64,000 nt of DNA from the NCBI RefSeq assembly GCF_006965445.1, contig NZ_CP041356.1:2108001-2172000 (forward strand). Reading direction: 5' to 3'. The notes under the pieces were generated by a model, which worked only from the letters and a program-made list of their open reading frames with translations, was not told where the DNA came from and made no database searches. The position numbers were made by a program, and so were the translations under genes. Source of the DNA: Lactococcus protaetiae. GTDB lineage: Bacteria > Bacillota > Bacilli > Lactobacillales > Streptococcaceae. Below, one piece after another: positions 17,117 through 26,717 of the stretch (its first letter is position 1; every line of letters begins with the position of its first letter).

Positions 17117-18181
17117 TCAGCTTGTTGGGAAATCATCATTGGTAGGATAGGTCGTTGTTGCCCACAAACCTGTACCAACTCCACCTGACGCCCGAGGTTG
17201 CCATGTCGCGTTTGAACTTCTCAAAATGGCAGTAGCTCCTGAAGAAAACACTTGTTCATAAATTGGGTTTCCTCCATTATTGTAAGGGCGAAATCCAGTC
17301 GGAATATTATATGTAGTAGCTTGAGCAATCCCAACAAGAGTATGTGTCGTCATTGTCACCATATTCCCAACTCGGAAATATTGAAATTCAATTGAAGGCG
17401 TAGAATTTTTTGCTTCAAATATCTTACTTGATATTCCACCAGTTGATGTGAGACTCCCCGTTTCAAGTGATGTCATAGTGGTAGGGTCAGTAAATGTTTT
17501 CTTGCCTGCAATGGTCTCATCACCTGTATTATGAACAACTTCGCTCTTATCAGCTTTACTTGTTTGTAACTGATTGATTTGATTTTGTAAATTTGTAGCT
17601 TGATTATCATCAAGTTGATTTTGCAAATTTGTAAACCAATCCTGAAACTCAATATCCGCTTGCGAGAAAATGCTTCTATACTGATCCACAAGACCGTCAA
17701 CATTGATATTATCAAAAGGTGTCGCCCAACCACAAACATCAGAATTACTACGTGTATCAGTGATATCTGCATCTGTAATCTGAGTAGCATTCATTTTTAC
17801 TGAGAGTGTCGCAAGTTGCAATTCAAACATGATGTCATTTCTAACCACCGTTGTATCACTTGGCTTGTAAAAAAGATAAGTGTCTCTAGCATTTTTATCC
17901 ATGCGCAAGACAATTGAATCTGTTCTATCTTGAATTGATGAAGCAACATTAACCTGAATCGCAATGGCTTCATCATTCATGTAAGAACTCCCTGCAAGTA
18001 CTCCAGAACCAGCTCCTACTTGAATATTCATCCCATTTTGAGACGAACGCACACGTAATCCATCTTTGAATGACATGACAACCCCTGTTTTCAGAAAAGC
18101 CGCAAAGAATCGCATAAAATCTTCTGCATCATAGAGACGGTCACCGTTCACGTCATTCCACGGAAAACTATATTGTGTCAT
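17117..18181 (-). CDS. Baseplate/receptor-binding tail-tip protein
   Basis: 354 residues. The N-terminal about 150 residues (YSFPWNDVNGDRLYDAEDFM, VRSSQNGMNIQVGAGSGVLAG, SIVLRMDKNARDTYLFY) are the conserved baseplate-docking domain of lactococcal phage upper-baseplate or appendage proteins. Next come a heptad-rich coiled coil (DQYRSIFSQADIEFQDWF to QINQLQTSKADKSEV) and a beta-rich C-terminal head that should bind the cell-surface receptor. Its start overlaps the stop of the upstream gene. Which host sugar it binds is unknown. Confidence 0.8.
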   Translation of the reverse strand: MTQYSFPWNDVNGDRLYDAEDFMRFFAAFLKTGVVMSFKDGLRVRSSQNGMNIQVGAGSGVLAGSSYMNDEAIAIQVNVASSIQDRTDSIVLRMDKNARDTYLFYKPSDTTVVRNDIMFELQLATLSVKMNATQITDADITDTRSNSDVCGWATPFDNINVDGLVDQYRSIFSQADIEFQDWFTNLQNQLDDNQATNLQNQINQLQTSKADKSEVVHNTGDETIAGKKTFTDPTTMTSLETGSLTSTGGISSKIFEAKNSTPSIEFQYFRVGNMVTMTTHTLVGIAQATTYNIPTGFRPYNNGGNPIYEQVFSSGATAILRSSNATWQPRASGGVGTGLWATTTYPTNDDFPTS

Positions 18182-19350
18182 TGTTTTAATCTCCTTTTTA
18201 TAATATCAAATACCGTGGGGCTTTCTTTATCCCAAAGTGGTGATAAATGATGTCCTGTACTATCCCACGTTTCATCAAGCCCTGCAAGTACAGAAGTTTT
18301 AGTTAAATTAAAAAGTTGGCTAGTAAATCTCACTCTATCTCCCAATTGATAGTCTTTTTGATATTCAAATAAACTGCTTTCCAAATCAATATCTCCATTT
18401 AATGTGAGAATCGCTTGTTGTTCTGCCAAGCTGGAAATACCACGACTAGTTAAAGCCGCAAGATATTGAGCATCTGTCAAAGTAATATCATTGCCATTGC
18501 CATCTTGTGTTTTTTGTTGAATATCCCTTGCATCGACATAGATTTCCATTCGCTCAAGTCCAGCAAGATTATCATTGAGTTTTACATTTTTACGTGCTGT
18601 ACCCTCTCCCTCTCCGAAAACCCAAGCCATTGTCGCTTCGTCAAAATTAGAAGATTCGTAGCTTTCTGAAAGTAAATTATCAAAATCAACATTAAATTCA
18701 ACGACATTTGATAAGTCTCTTCCCTTAACAATTTCAAGCTGATTATGGGGATTTTGCAAGTTAGTTGCCGTTTCATTGATTCCAATATCATAAGTAGAAC
18801 AGAGACCATCTATTTCATTTGAAACCACTCCATAAGAGTTTTGATAATCAATTGTTGCTGCCGTTAATTGATTAGGAGAAATAACTGATAAATACTCAAT
18901 CTTTCTACTTGTTTGACTAGGGTTAATTACTTCATTGTTCAAATGGTCATAAATGATTTGTTCAGGCCGTTTGGTTTGATGATAAATACGATAGACAATC
19001 CGTTTAAGTGCTTTTGCACGCAATGATTTACCTGCAACGACTAACTCACCATTGGTTGAATCATCACAAGTGACCTTGTCAATGTAAAAATAAACATCAT
19101 TGATATTTAGAATATTGTCCGCAACAAATAGCGAAGAAATCAGATTCCTTTTTCTTTCATTTTCACTATCACTATCACTATCACTACTCACTATTAAATC
19201 TTTGACATCATCTAACAAAATGACAAGCGAAAATTGAGAGTAAGTATAATATCGCCAATTTGCTGTCAAAGATTTAAAACTATCTAAAATACCAGCAGAT
19301 TCAAAAATGAATCCACTCGTCCCTACTCTTTTAAAAACTTCAATATCCAT
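18178..19350 (-). CDS. Siphovirus Gp37-like tail protein (baseplate hub)
   Basis: About 390 residues of the ReqiPepy6 Gp37-like family, placed between the distal tail and receptor-binding genes. Visible features are EVFKRVGTSGFIFESAGI, YSQFSLVILL and YQKDYQLGDRVRF near the C-terminus. It is expected at the tail tip as the hub below the distal tail protein. The start at 19350 (MDIEVF) has a GGAG site; an upstream ATG would overlap the previous gene. Confidence 0.75.
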   Translation of the reverse strand: MDIEVFKRVGTSGFIFESAGILDSFKSLTANWRYYTYSQFSLVILLDDVKDLIVSSDSDSDSENERKRNLISSLFVADNILNINDVYFYIDKVTCDDSTNGELVVAGKSLRAKALKRIVYRIYHQTKRPEQIIYDHLNNEVINPSQTSRKIEYLSVISPNQLTAATIDYQNSYGVVSNEIDGLCSTYDIGINETATNLQNPHNQLEIVKGRDLSNVVEFNVDFDNLLSESYESSNFDEATMAWVFGEGEGTARKNVKLNDNLAGLERMEIYVDARDIQQKTQDGNGNDITLTDAQYLAALTSRGISSLAEQQAILTLNGDIDLESSLFEYQKDYQLGDRVRFTSQLFNLTKTSVLAGLDETWDSTGHHLSPLWDKESPTVFDIIKRRLKQ

Positions 19351-19354
19351 AGCA

Positions 19355-20251
19355 TCACACTCCAATCACGAGTGGTGTATATGAAATCGTTGCAAGAATA
19401 TTTTCCTCACCTACATCCGCTTGTATGACAAGATTATTTGGCTCAATATTATCCAACGCAAAGAATGACGAACCACTCATCCGAATTCCCATTGCATTTG
19501 TTGCTTCGGGGTCTGTGTCGTCTTGATACCATGTTTTTTTCTCTCCGTGAATTGTTGACAGAAAAATGACAGTTCCTGCATCAAATGTTCCATTCCAACC
19601 AAAAAATTCTTGAGTGATAACATTATAGATTCTGGGATTTTTCACTTCTGCATTGCATTGTATGGTTAACTCAAAGCCGACCGCAAAATCGCCCTTATTG
19701 AGTATTTTTACAATTTGCCCTGGTGCAATGGTCGCAAAAGCAAAATCTGTTGTAATCGCTAATGGAAATTTCATCTTGTTATCATTTGACGAAAGCGGAA
19801 TAGATTTATTTCTTACATTCTCGTCACGCCATTCAGGGTCTAAAGCTCTAAATTGCAAGGTTGAGCTAGAAGTTGATGAACTGCTGTCTTTGCTTCCCTC
19901 ATAACCTTTCAATAACTCTGCATCAATGCTGTAAAGATTTTCAGAAACCCGAATAAATAAAGTTCCTGCAAGCTCTGGATTGATAATCGCCATCACTTGA
20001 TGCTCTTTGGATTTCAGAGATTCATAGGTTGCTTCTTTAATTGCAAGACCTATTGTCATATCACGATAAGTAAGAGAGCTAGATGTTTTTCTTTGTCCTG
20101 TTCTACCAAAGATTTTCTGAGAATTAATTTCATTATCTGGCGAACCAAATCCCTCATAACTTTGTAGATAAAAAGGACCGAAGCGGTCCATTTTGATTTC
20201 TTGATTCAAAGTGTTTTTGTAAGAAATTTCAACATTAGGTAATGATGCCAT
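19355..20251 (-). CDS. Distal tail protein (Dit)
   Basis: 298 residues. The siphovirus tail-component domain is recognisable from FGPFYLQSYEGFGSPDNEI, FGRTGQRKTSSSLTYRDMTI and the C-terminal jelly-roll-like region ending ENILATISYTPLVIGV. It forms the hexameric ring joining tail tube and baseplate. It follows the tape measure gene by about 20 bp, as is usual. Confidence 0.85.
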   Translation of the reverse strand: MASLPNVEISYKNTLNQEIKMDRFGPFYLQSYEGFGSPDNEINSQKIFGRTGQRKTSSSLTYRDMTIGLAIKEATYESLKSKEHQVMAIINPELAGTLFIRVSENLYSIDAELLKGYEGSKDSSSSTSSSTLQFRALDPEWRDENVRNKSIPLSSNDNKMKFPLAITTDFAFATIAPGQIVKILNKGDFAVGFELTIQCNAEVKNPRIYNVITQEFFGWNGTFDAGTVIFLSTIHGEKKTWYQDDTDPEATNAMGIRMSGSSFFALDNIEPNNLVIQADVGEENILATISYTPLVIGV

Positions 20252-20272
20252 TGATTACTCCTTTCTTATTTC

Positions 20273-22963
20273 TTAAAAGTTATCGTAAGCAGCCTTTTGC
20301 CATTGCAACTGTTGCTGACGTGCAATTTCACGCTCTGACGGATTTTCACGAACAACAACCGTCATTGGCGCATGGATTTCCGTTTTACCTTGAGTACCTT
20401 CTGAGACATCAGAAGGAATACTGCTCATTATTTTTTGAGCTTGCATCACACTATTATTATCAAAATTAAAATCAGAATCCCATGTATCAGTTGGGAAAAA
20501 TGTTGAGCTAATCCCGTCAGTAATTGTTGTTTGAATCTGTTCAGCCATTCCTGACACATTTTTCTTAACTTCCTTAAAATTTTCCATTAAGCTGTCATTA
20601 AATCCGCCCATAATGGCTTGACCTGCTGGAATTAATAATTTCCTATCATAAGAGAGTGGTCCTTTATGTTCCTTAATCCAGTCACCAATGCCACTGACAA
20701 ACTTTTTGCCGTTTTCCCAAGTTGATTTTAAACCACCCAAGAATCCGTCAATAATTGCTTTTCCTGCTCCTGCTAGGTCAATGTTTTTTAAACTATTGAA
20801 CACATCTTTAATTCCCCCAACCACTTTCTTGATAGGTGCAGCTGCAGTATCAACTGCATTTTTAATTCCTGTCCACGCAGTAGACATTGTTGATTTCAAT
20901 ACACTACCAGAACTACCAAAAGCACTAAAAACACTCTTGATACCGTTGACAATACTATTAATTACCCCACCAACACTTGAAATTGCCGACTTAATGCCAT
21001 TCCAAGCGGTACTAAGGATATTTTTAAGCGCTCCGCCTGCAGAACCTAATCCGCTAAATATAGTCTTGATAACATTAATCACACCGTTGATGCCAGAGGC
21101 TGCCGTTGAAATCACTGCTTTAATGTTTGTCCACGCACTCGTCATGAGCGTTTTCAAAGTGTTACCAGCTCCTCCAAAGCTTCCAAACAGACCAATAGCT
21201 GTACCAATCCATTGCGCAAGCGTAGACAAGACTGGCGCAAATGAGCGGAATACATTGACAATGACATTAACAACTGGGGTTAAAATCCCTATTGCAATGC
21301 GAATCACATCAAATGTTCCAGACAAGCCCATCATTGCACCTTTCAAGACCCCTCCAATAAAAGCGCCTAACACTTGGAAAACGGGCATCAATGCACCTGA
21401 CAAAATAGAAACTAACGGTTGCGCCGCATTCCACATTTTGACAAATGAGTTGATAAGTATATCAAGAGCTGGTCCTACAACAGACATCATTGTGCTAAAT
21501 CCTGTTTGTAAAGCTGGAATAATCGAAGTAATAAGAGATTGAATACCACTAAAATTTAACTTTGAAATTCCATCAGAGATTTTTTGAATCACTGGTGCAA
21601 CTGTTGACGTAATTGTTTCAAATAGTTTTGGAATATCTCCAAATGCAACTGCCAATGCTCCAGCAATCGGTAGTATTGCAGTAACAACATTATCAATCAG
21701 TGGTGGTATTTTTTTAAATACTTCACTTAAAGAATCAGCCATTGGTGCAATATCATTGATTATGTTTGTAATGATTGGTGTAATTCCAGAAAAAAGTTTA
21801 TTTAATGTTCCGCCAAGAGGGGCGATACTTTTCATCACATTCTGAAAAATTGGAATCAAACTATCAAAAGTTACTGACATAGCAGCACTAATTGGCGCTA
21901 AAGTCGTTTTTAGATTTGAAACAACACCAGATAATCCTGAACCAATACCAATTCCAAGTTTTTCAGATAACGTTTTTCCTGCTAATGAGGCAAGAGTGGA
22001 TAATGCTCCAGGCAATGCTTTAAAAATGTTTCCAACCATCGGAACAAAGTTATCAAATAAGAATGTTGAGGCTGTGCTTACTAAAGCTTTTAAAGGACCT
22101 TGAATATCTCGTCCTAAAGATAAATTACCAAGAACATTAGAGAGCGATGCCTTCATGGATGCAAAAGAACCACTAAAGGTTGTTGCAGCTTCCTTTGCAG
22201 TTGTTCCTGTGATATCTAACTCTCCTTGAATAACATGAATCGCATTATAGACATCACTTAGGTTTGAAATATCATATTTTTGTCCAGAAATTTTTCCAGC
22301 TTCAACCAAAAGCCGTTGCATTTCTTCTTTTGTTCCACCAAATCCAAGCTTCAGATTATCCAACATCGTATAGTTTTGCTTTGCAAACCCTTGATAAGCG
22401 TTTTGGATGTCTCCTATATTCGTACCCATTTTATTGGCATTGTCTGACATATCTATCATTGCCATATTAGCTATATCTGCCGCTTTCATAGTATTTCCAC
22501 CCACTGAATTTAAAAGACTTGCAGAAAAACTAGTTACATTTGTCATATAATCGTTGGCTGATAGACCTGCTGTTTTATAGGCAATATCCGCATTATCCAA
22601 TACCTTTTTTTGAGACTTCATTAAGTCTGAATATTTGCCCTTAACCTCGCTAACTGATTTTCCAACTGATTTTGCATACTCGTTGACGGAACGCCCACCT
22701 GCACCGAATAGCGTTTCAATCCCACCAATTGATTGCTGAAGGTCTGCTCCTGCTGTCAGTGATGATGAGATTAATTTTCCAAGTGCTGCGCCTGTGGCGA
22801 CAACGCCAGCAATTGCTGCAATTTTTAAAGCAGTACCAATCTTTGACCCTGCGCTTTTCCCTGCAGAATCTGCTTCGGGGTCTAACTGTTTTGACATCGA
22901 ACCAGAGATACCTTTGGCAGAAGGCATAATTTGCACATAAGCTTGTCCAAGTTCTGTTGACAT
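20273..22963 (-). CDS. Tail tape measure protein
   Basis: 896 residues, the largest phage gene, with long hydrophobic and helical repeats and a [15 protein letters not shown]-type tape-measure core (here [20 protein letters not shown]). Tandem repeats of about 45 residues containing [14 protein letters not shown] / [14 protein letters not shown] / [14 protein letters not shown] lie around residues 615-720. It sets tail length and helps DNA entry. It is coupled to the chaperone gene by TAATG. Confidence 0.92.
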   Translation of the reverse strand: MSTELGQAYVQIMPSAKGISGSMSKQLDPEADSAGKSAGSKIGTALKIAAIAGVVATGAALGKLISSSLTAGADLQQSIGGIETLFGAGGRSVNEYAKSVGKSVSEVKGKYSDLMKSQKKVLDNADIAYKTAGLSANDYMTNVTSFSASLLNSVGGNTMKAADIANMAMIDMSDNANKMGTNIGDIQNAYQGFAKQNYTMLDNLKLGFGGTKEEMQRLLVEAGKISGQKYDISNLSDVYNAIHVIQGELDITGTTAKEAATTFSGSFASMKASLSNVLGNLSLGRDIQGPLKALVSTASTFLFDNFVPMVGNIFKALPGALSTLASLAGKTLSEKLGIGIGSGLSGVVSNLKTTLAPISAAMSVTFDSLIPIFQNVMKSIAPLGGTLNKLFSGITPIITNIINDIAPMADSLSEVFKKIPPLIDNVVTAILPIAGALAVAFGDIPKLFETITSTVAPVIQKISDGISKLNFSGIQSLITSIIPALQTGFSTMMSVVGPALDILINSFVKMWNAAQPLVSILSGALMPVFQVLGAFIGGVLKGAMMGLSGTFDVIRIAIGILTPVVNVIVNVFRSFAPVLSTLAQWIGTAIGLFGSFGGAGNTLKTLMTSAWTNIKAVISTAASGINGVINVIKTIFSGLGSAGGALKNILSTAWNGIKSAISSVGGVINSIVNGIKSVFSAFGSSGSVLKSTMSTAWTGIKNAVDTAAAPIKKVVGGIKDVFNSLKNIDLAGAGKAIIDGFLGGLKSTWENGKKFVSGIGDWIKEHKGPLSYDRKLLIPAGQAIMGGFNDSLMENFKEVKKNVSGMAEQIQTTITDGISSTFFPTDTWDSDFNFDNNSVMQAQKIMSSIPSDVSEGTQGKTEIHAPMTVVVRENPSEREIARQQQLQWQKAAYDNF

Positions 22964-23339
22964 TAATTTTTACCTCCTGTTTTCCCTTTAATCAAGGTTT
23001 GACGTGCTTTTTCAAATTCCTCACCAGAATTAAATACGAGTTCTTTTTTCTCTTGGGTTTTTGGGAAAGAGTATCAAGGACAAGCTTAGGTTTATTTTTT
23101 CCTTTTTGTCCATCTTTTGTTTTAAACCAAATACCAATACTTAATCGGTCTTGAATCCCTGCTAAAATCAATGTTTCAAGTGGTAAAGATTGCCCACTCA
23201 TTTTCATTTTGATTCGTGAGTTATCCCTCAAACCGCAAGAAAAAACAGCCACCTTTGAAAGAGGCAACTGTTTATAGTCGTAAATATGATAAGTTTCTGC
23301 AAGGTCACAGATGAGTGCTTCTTCATCGAAACCTATCAT
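22963..23339 (-). CDS. Tail assembly chaperone, T part (DUF5361-like), frameshifted
   Basis: About 125 residues after restoring one A near 23042-23050. It shows the DUF5361 pattern [19 protein letters not shown] and [15 protein letters not shown], and the repaired end reads [16 protein letters not shown]. It is probably made mainly as a fusion to the preceding gene through a -1 ribosomal slip, not from its own ATG, which has no good ribosome site. It stops in a TAATG overlap with the tape measure gene, which it should help fold. Confidence 0.8.
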
Positions 23340-23350
23340 CCTAGCGAGGA

Positions 23351-23614
23351 CTAGGAGTTTTTTAATACAGGTTGATGAGTGAAAATCTCAATAATCTCTT
23401 TACCCATTTTTTCTGTGGAGACATAGCCATCACGTTTTTTCAAAAACTTTTCAAGATTATCTGCTTGTTTACCTCCAAGCACCTTGCTCACTAAATCGAC
23501 AATTAATGTGCCATCATTTTCAACGCCTTTGATAAGTTTAAGAACTTCATAATCATCTCCAATGTTTTCACTAATTTCATAACGAAATCCTGATTTTGTT
23601 GTTCCCTTTAGCAT
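23351..23614 (-). CDS. Tail assembly chaperone, G part
   Basis: 87 residues between the major tail protein and tape measure, the conserved site of gpG-like chaperones. It begins MLKGTTKSGFRYEISENIGDD and ends VLKNS. The last codons contain an A AAA AAC slip site that leads into the next gene. It overlaps the tail protein stop by TAATG. Confidence 0.82.
   Translation of the reverse strand: MLKGTTKSGFRYEISENIGDDYEVLKLIKGVENDGTLIVDLVSKVLGGKQADNLEKFLKKRDGYVSTEKMGKEIIEIFTHQPVLKNS
23354..23363 (-). promoter_or_regulatory. Programmed -1 frameshift site A AAA AAC
   Basis: In the zero frame the codons are TTA AAA AAC TCC TAG; the heptamer covers 23357-23363. A -1 slip gives CTC CTA GTC CTC GCT AGG ATG ATA GGT, which enters the downstream frame without a stop. 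A TCCTAG...CTAGGA hairpin follows immediately, closer than the usual 5-9 nt spacer. Confidence 0.8.
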
Positions 23615-24201
23615 TATTTACCCCCTTCACTTTCTCCATCGCTTGTACTTGCTTTTTGAATATACTCATAGTGAGTATTAGCTGCACTATCAGGCATACC
23701 AGTCAATGTTGTTTCATAACCTACAGCATCCGAATCAGTGTATGAGATATCCCCAACTTCAGATACTTTACCTGCTGGTACAACAACACGTTTCAAAATT
23801 CCACCATTCATAATCATGTCTACAACAATAACGTGTTCTTGAAGTTCTTTTGAATTTGCTTTGATAACAATGGCGGTGTCCAAACTACCTGAAACATTAT
23901 CAGGTCCATAAACTTCTTTCAAAACATCTGGATTCAAAGCTTCAATGAGTGTGTATTTGAATGTATCTTCCTTTTCTGTTTGCACTGTTGCAACTGTGTC
24001 GCCACCCCAAGCTTTGAGGCTATCAGATTTTGGAGAATTGGCATTTACCAAGCCATCCTCTGAGATATAACCCAAACTTTTAAAGTCCACACTTAATGTT
24101 GTAATTGCATCCGTTGGCAGGGTTGTACCAAGCGGTGCTGAGTAAATTGCACCCCCAATTTTAGGCTTTGCCGTTGACACATTTTGTGTATTTGCTACCA
24201 T
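23614..24201 (-). CDS. Major tail (tube) protein
   Basis: 195 residues with the tail-tube pattern GGAIYSAPLGTTLPTDA, FKSLGYISEDGL, WGGDTVATVQTEKEDTFKY and EVYGPDNVSGS. It lies between the tail terminator and chaperone genes. It polymerises around the tape measure. The Ser/Glu/Gly-rich C-terminus is typical of an exposed tail. Confidence 0.88.
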   Translation of the reverse strand: MVANTQNVSTAKPKIGGAIYSAPLGTTLPTDAITTLSVDFKSLGYISEDGLVNANSPKSDSLKAWGGDTVATVQTEKEDTFKYTLIEALNPDVLKEVYGPDNVSGSLDTAIVIKANSKELQEHVIVVDMIMNGGILKRVVVPAGKVSEVGDISYTDSDAVGYETTLTGMPDSAANTHYEYIQKASTSDGESEGGK

Positions 24202-24213
24202 TTTTTAATCCTC

Positions 24214-24549
24214 CTAGTAATGTTTAATGTCAAACACCGCTTGATAGCGGTATTGTTTTGTTTCTGTATCAGTGAAATTGTAGTCGCTGTTGAGCGAAAC
24301 GGCACTTATTTCATCTAATGTAATGAGCTGCTCTACAACGTTTTTCAATTCTTCGTTGAGCGTTGCAGCTTCATACATTGATGGTGCGATACTCTGAAAT
24401 GCGAACGTAGAAGACAAGAGATGATTGCTTTTGCTACTTCCTGTTTTTTCAAACAAAACATAACTTTTTGGCATATCTCCCGATTTCTCCAAAAAAGCTG
24501 ATACCGATAAATGAGTATCAAGAAAATTTTTAATAATCATCTCAATCAT
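24214..24549 (-). CDS. Tail terminator/completion protein
   Basis: 111 residues in the fourth connector position upstream of the major tail gene, consistent with the ring that caps the tail. It includes MIIKNFLDTHLSVSAFLEKSG and a C-terminal YRYQAVFDIKHY strand typical of this fold. Assignment rests mainly on gene order. Confidence 0.7.
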   Translation of the reverse strand: MIEMIIKNFLDTHLSVSAFLEKSGDMPKSYVLFEKTGSSKSNHLLSSTFAFQSIAPSMYEAATLNEELKNVVEQLITLDEISAVSLNSDYNFTDTETKQYRYQAVFDIKHY

Positions 24550-24786
24550 CTACCGCACCGCCTTTAATATAGTGTTATTTTTCATGTTGTCACGTTTAGC
24601 TTCATAAGTTTCCGCAAATACCATTGCATTGGCACGATTTTTACCAACATGAATATCTTGACCATAGCCTGGTCCGCAACGCTGTTTCACTTGATCGGCT
24701 TTTTCTGTCAGTATTGCTTGCATTTCTGGTGATTTCATCATAGCAGCTACTCCACTACGATTAAGTTTAAATAGATTTTTAGCCAT
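24550..24786 (-). CDS. HK97 gp10-like head-tail protein (short)
   Basis: 78 residues, FKLNRSGVAAMMKSPEMQAIL to ILKAVR, containing CGPGYGQDIHVGKNRANAMVF, which matches short gp10-type connector proteins. It overlaps the head-closure gene by 8 bp. It is shorter than most gp10 proteins but has clear start and stop neighbours. Confidence 0.7.
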   Translation of the reverse strand: MAKNLFKLNRSGVAAMMKSPEMQAILTEKADQVKQRCGPGYGQDIHVGKNRANAMVFAETYEAKRDNMKNNTILKAVR

Positions 24787-25120
24787 AATGTTCTACCGTT
24801 ACTTTCTTATTCCAATCTAAAGGGATGAGGTCTTCAATCCCCTCAAGAGGTTCGCCAAAAGTTCGCCAAGTTTTACCAAAAAACTTAACTTCCTTATCTT
24901 CCCAATCATGCGTATCTCCCTTGGGAATGCCGAGGGTGTAAATTGCCTTTTTCCCTGTCAAGGTCAACTGATTGACAATATCGTCAGATGATGTTGGGGT
25001 AACTAAAACATTGTTTACCTCAATTTCCTTGTCCTCATAGATAGGACTTCCGAAACCATCTTTGCCAATTTCGATTTTATCTACAAGCACGACCGTGATT
25101 CCTTTAATCAGTGTCATCAT
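24779..25120 (-). CDS. Head closure/head-tail joining protein
   Basis: About 113 residues, starting MMTLIKGITVVLVDK. The pattern LVTPTSSDDI, KKAIYTLGIPKGDTHDWEDKE and FFGKTWRTFGEPLEG is that of siphophage head-closure proteins. A start further upstream would run into the neck-protein gene. It is expected to plug the connector between adaptor and tail terminator. Confidence 0.75.
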   Translation of the reverse strand: MMTLIKGITVVLVDKIEIGKDGFGSPIYEDKEIEVNNVLVTPTSSDDIVNQLTLTGKKAIYTLGIPKGDTHDWEDKEVKFFGKTWRTFGEPLEGIEDLIPLDWNKKVTVEHYG

Positions 25121-25124
25121 TCCC

Positions 25125-25949
25125 CTAACTAAAAGATTTCCATGCTGTCCATGTTGAACCATTCAATGTGCGATATACTGGCTTTAATGTTGCACTTTCA
25201 GGATATACTACTTGCTTTTTTAATGAACCAACAAATGTATATTCCAACCAATAAGCAGTCCCCACAGGGAATGGTAAACTTCCTGTCAGATTGGTTACAG
25301 CACTAGAGATGTAATAGCTTTGTCCAATAGTATCTAAATTCAATGTCGTACTTGAATTAGTGTTACCCACCTGAATCGATAATGCATACTGTGCGAACAA
25401 TCCACCTTGAACGCCTACATTTGTAAGTGGTATTGCTCCCCAAGCGCTCCACGTTGTTCCGTTAAAGCTTCTAATAGCAAGGTTACCGCCATACTGAATT
25501 TGTCTTACCTGTCCATTATCTCCTACGATTACTTGAACGAGGTTACCTGCATAGTAGTCATTTAACATTGTCCCCTGTGCCTGATACAATCCAGCTTTTT
25601 TATAGTCGTTCCAATCTCCTGTTGCTTGTTGTACTAACAAGCTAGTTGAACTGACAGCATTTTCAGTTTTTCCTAGCTTTCCTGCAATTGCTGACAGAAG
25701 CGCTTGAACAGTCGTCAAATTTTCTGGTGTAATACCAAAGTCTGTAACTTGATTTGACAAGTTCGTCATAATACTTTGCAAACTTTCCATATCTGTTGTA
25801 GTTGCATCAGCCTGTGACTGTAAATTTGAAAGAGCATTATTGATTGTTGTCAAGTCAACTTGTGGAGCATATTTTTGAACCAATGCAATCAAATCATTTT
25901 TAAACTTTTGCCCTGTTGGATCTGAAGTTTGCAAATTATACAGAGCCAT
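25125..25949 (-). CDS. Neck (whisker-like) protein with pyocin-knob domains
   Basis: 274 residues. An N-terminal helical region (about 1-95, heptad-like) leads into a knob domain with DWNDYKKAGLYQAQG, VQVIVGDNGQVRQIQY and FNGTTWSAWGA, and a further similar end, LNGSTWTAWKSFS. Such domains are common in tail fibres, but this gene sits between the head-tail adaptor and the head-closure gene. It is therefore best read as a neck passage or whisker protein. It could bind host sugars or environmental glycans; that is inference. Confidence 0.65.
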   Translation of the reverse strand: MALYNLQTSDPTGQKFKNDLIALVQKYAPQVDLTTINNALSNLQSQADATTTDMESLQSIMTNLSNQVTDFGITPENLTTVQALLSAIAGKLGKTENAVSSTSLLVQQATGDWNDYKKAGLYQAQGTMLNDYYAGNLVQVIVGDNGQVRQIQYGGNLAIRSFNGTTWSAWGAIPLTNVGVQGGLFAQYALSIQVGNTNSSTTLNLDTIGQSYYISSAVTNLTGSLPFPVGTAYWLEYTFVGSLKKQVVYPESATLKPVYRTLNGSTWTAWKSFS

Positions 25950-25952
25950 GCT

Positions 25953-26405
25953 TTAACCTCCCAACAAATCATCAACATTAACAGTCGTTTTGGGGCTATC
26001 AATTTGATTAATATTTCCATAAAAATCAATCACCCCATATCTTTGTTTTTTCAACCCTAAGCGGCTCAATTCGGAGTTCTTGATGAACAAGCCTCCACCA
26101 GGGACTAGATAGGAACCAGAAAAAGAATAACCCAAAGCACTCTCTGTCCTTTGGGTCATTGGTTCTTGGTCAGTAGACGTCATCAACGTTCTAGCTACTA
26201 TATCAACAGTGACGGATGTAACAACACTTGCAAAATAATCAGGATTGCTTGCAAGCATCTCATCTAAATTTTTGCCGACTTTGTCAGCTTCCATCCGCAA
26301 GGAATCAGAAACAACTACAAGCAGCTTTTTTGCTCTCTCCTGTTCCTCTGCTTTCAATTGTCGCCACAAGCTATTGACATCATCAAGTGTTGCGAAAGGT
26401 ACCAT
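25953..26405 (-). CDS. Head-tail adaptor (connector) protein
   Basis: 150 residues, mostly helical (ATLDDVNSLWRQLKAEEQE, KKLLVVVSDSLRMEA), with a C-terminal strand region containing GGLFIKNSELSRLG. This matches gp6/gp15-like adaptors that bind under the portal. Position after the capsid gene supports it. Confidence 0.8.
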   Translation of the reverse strand: MVPFATLDDVNSLWRQLKAEEQERAKKLLVVVSDSLRMEADKVGKNLDEMLASNPDYFASVVTSVTVDIVARTLMTSTDQEPMTQRTESALGYSFSGSYLVPGGGLFIKNSELSRLGLKKQRYGVIDFYGNINQIDSPKTTVNVDDLLGG

Positions 26406-26406
26406 A

Positions 26407-26706
26407 TTACTCCTTTCCTTGCTCCATCATCAAATCATAAAGCACTTGTTTGTTTGCACGTTTATCATATTCAACACCGAAAGCATCAAGTTCTTGCATA
26501 ATTTGTGCTTTAGTAATCCCGTCATAGGTTCCATCTAAGTTTGATTCTTCCTCAACTTGCTCTTGTTCAACTTTTTTGGAGTCTGCATCATTAGCTTGGA
26601 CATCTACAACAGCTTCTTTAGATTCATTTTCAAGCACCCAATTTCCACCAGAGATTTTAAATTCTGTATCAATTGTTGCTTTTGTTAATGTGTTAAAATA
26701 TCTCAT
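26407..26706 (-). CDS. HeH/LEM-domain capsid-region protein
   Basis: 99 residues. The N-terminal part is acidic and Gln/Glu-rich; the C-terminal about 40 residues, DGITKAQIMQELDAFGVEYD, form a helix-extended-helix (HeH/SAP-like) domain. Such small proteins commonly follow the major capsid gene in Lactococcus and Streptococcus phages. The role is unclear. Confidence 0.65.
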   Translation of the reverse strand: MRYFNTLTKATIDTEFKISGGNWVLENESKEAVVDVQANDADSKKVEQEQVEEESNLDGTYDGITKAQIMQELDAFGVEYDKRANKQVLYDLMMEQGKE

Positions 26707-26717
26707 TCACGTCCTCC

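Noticed and set aside
20688-21542. Long antisense frame inside the tape measure gene
   Set aside because: Low-complexity, Pro/Ile/Thr-rich shadow of a repetitive gene with no ribosome site.
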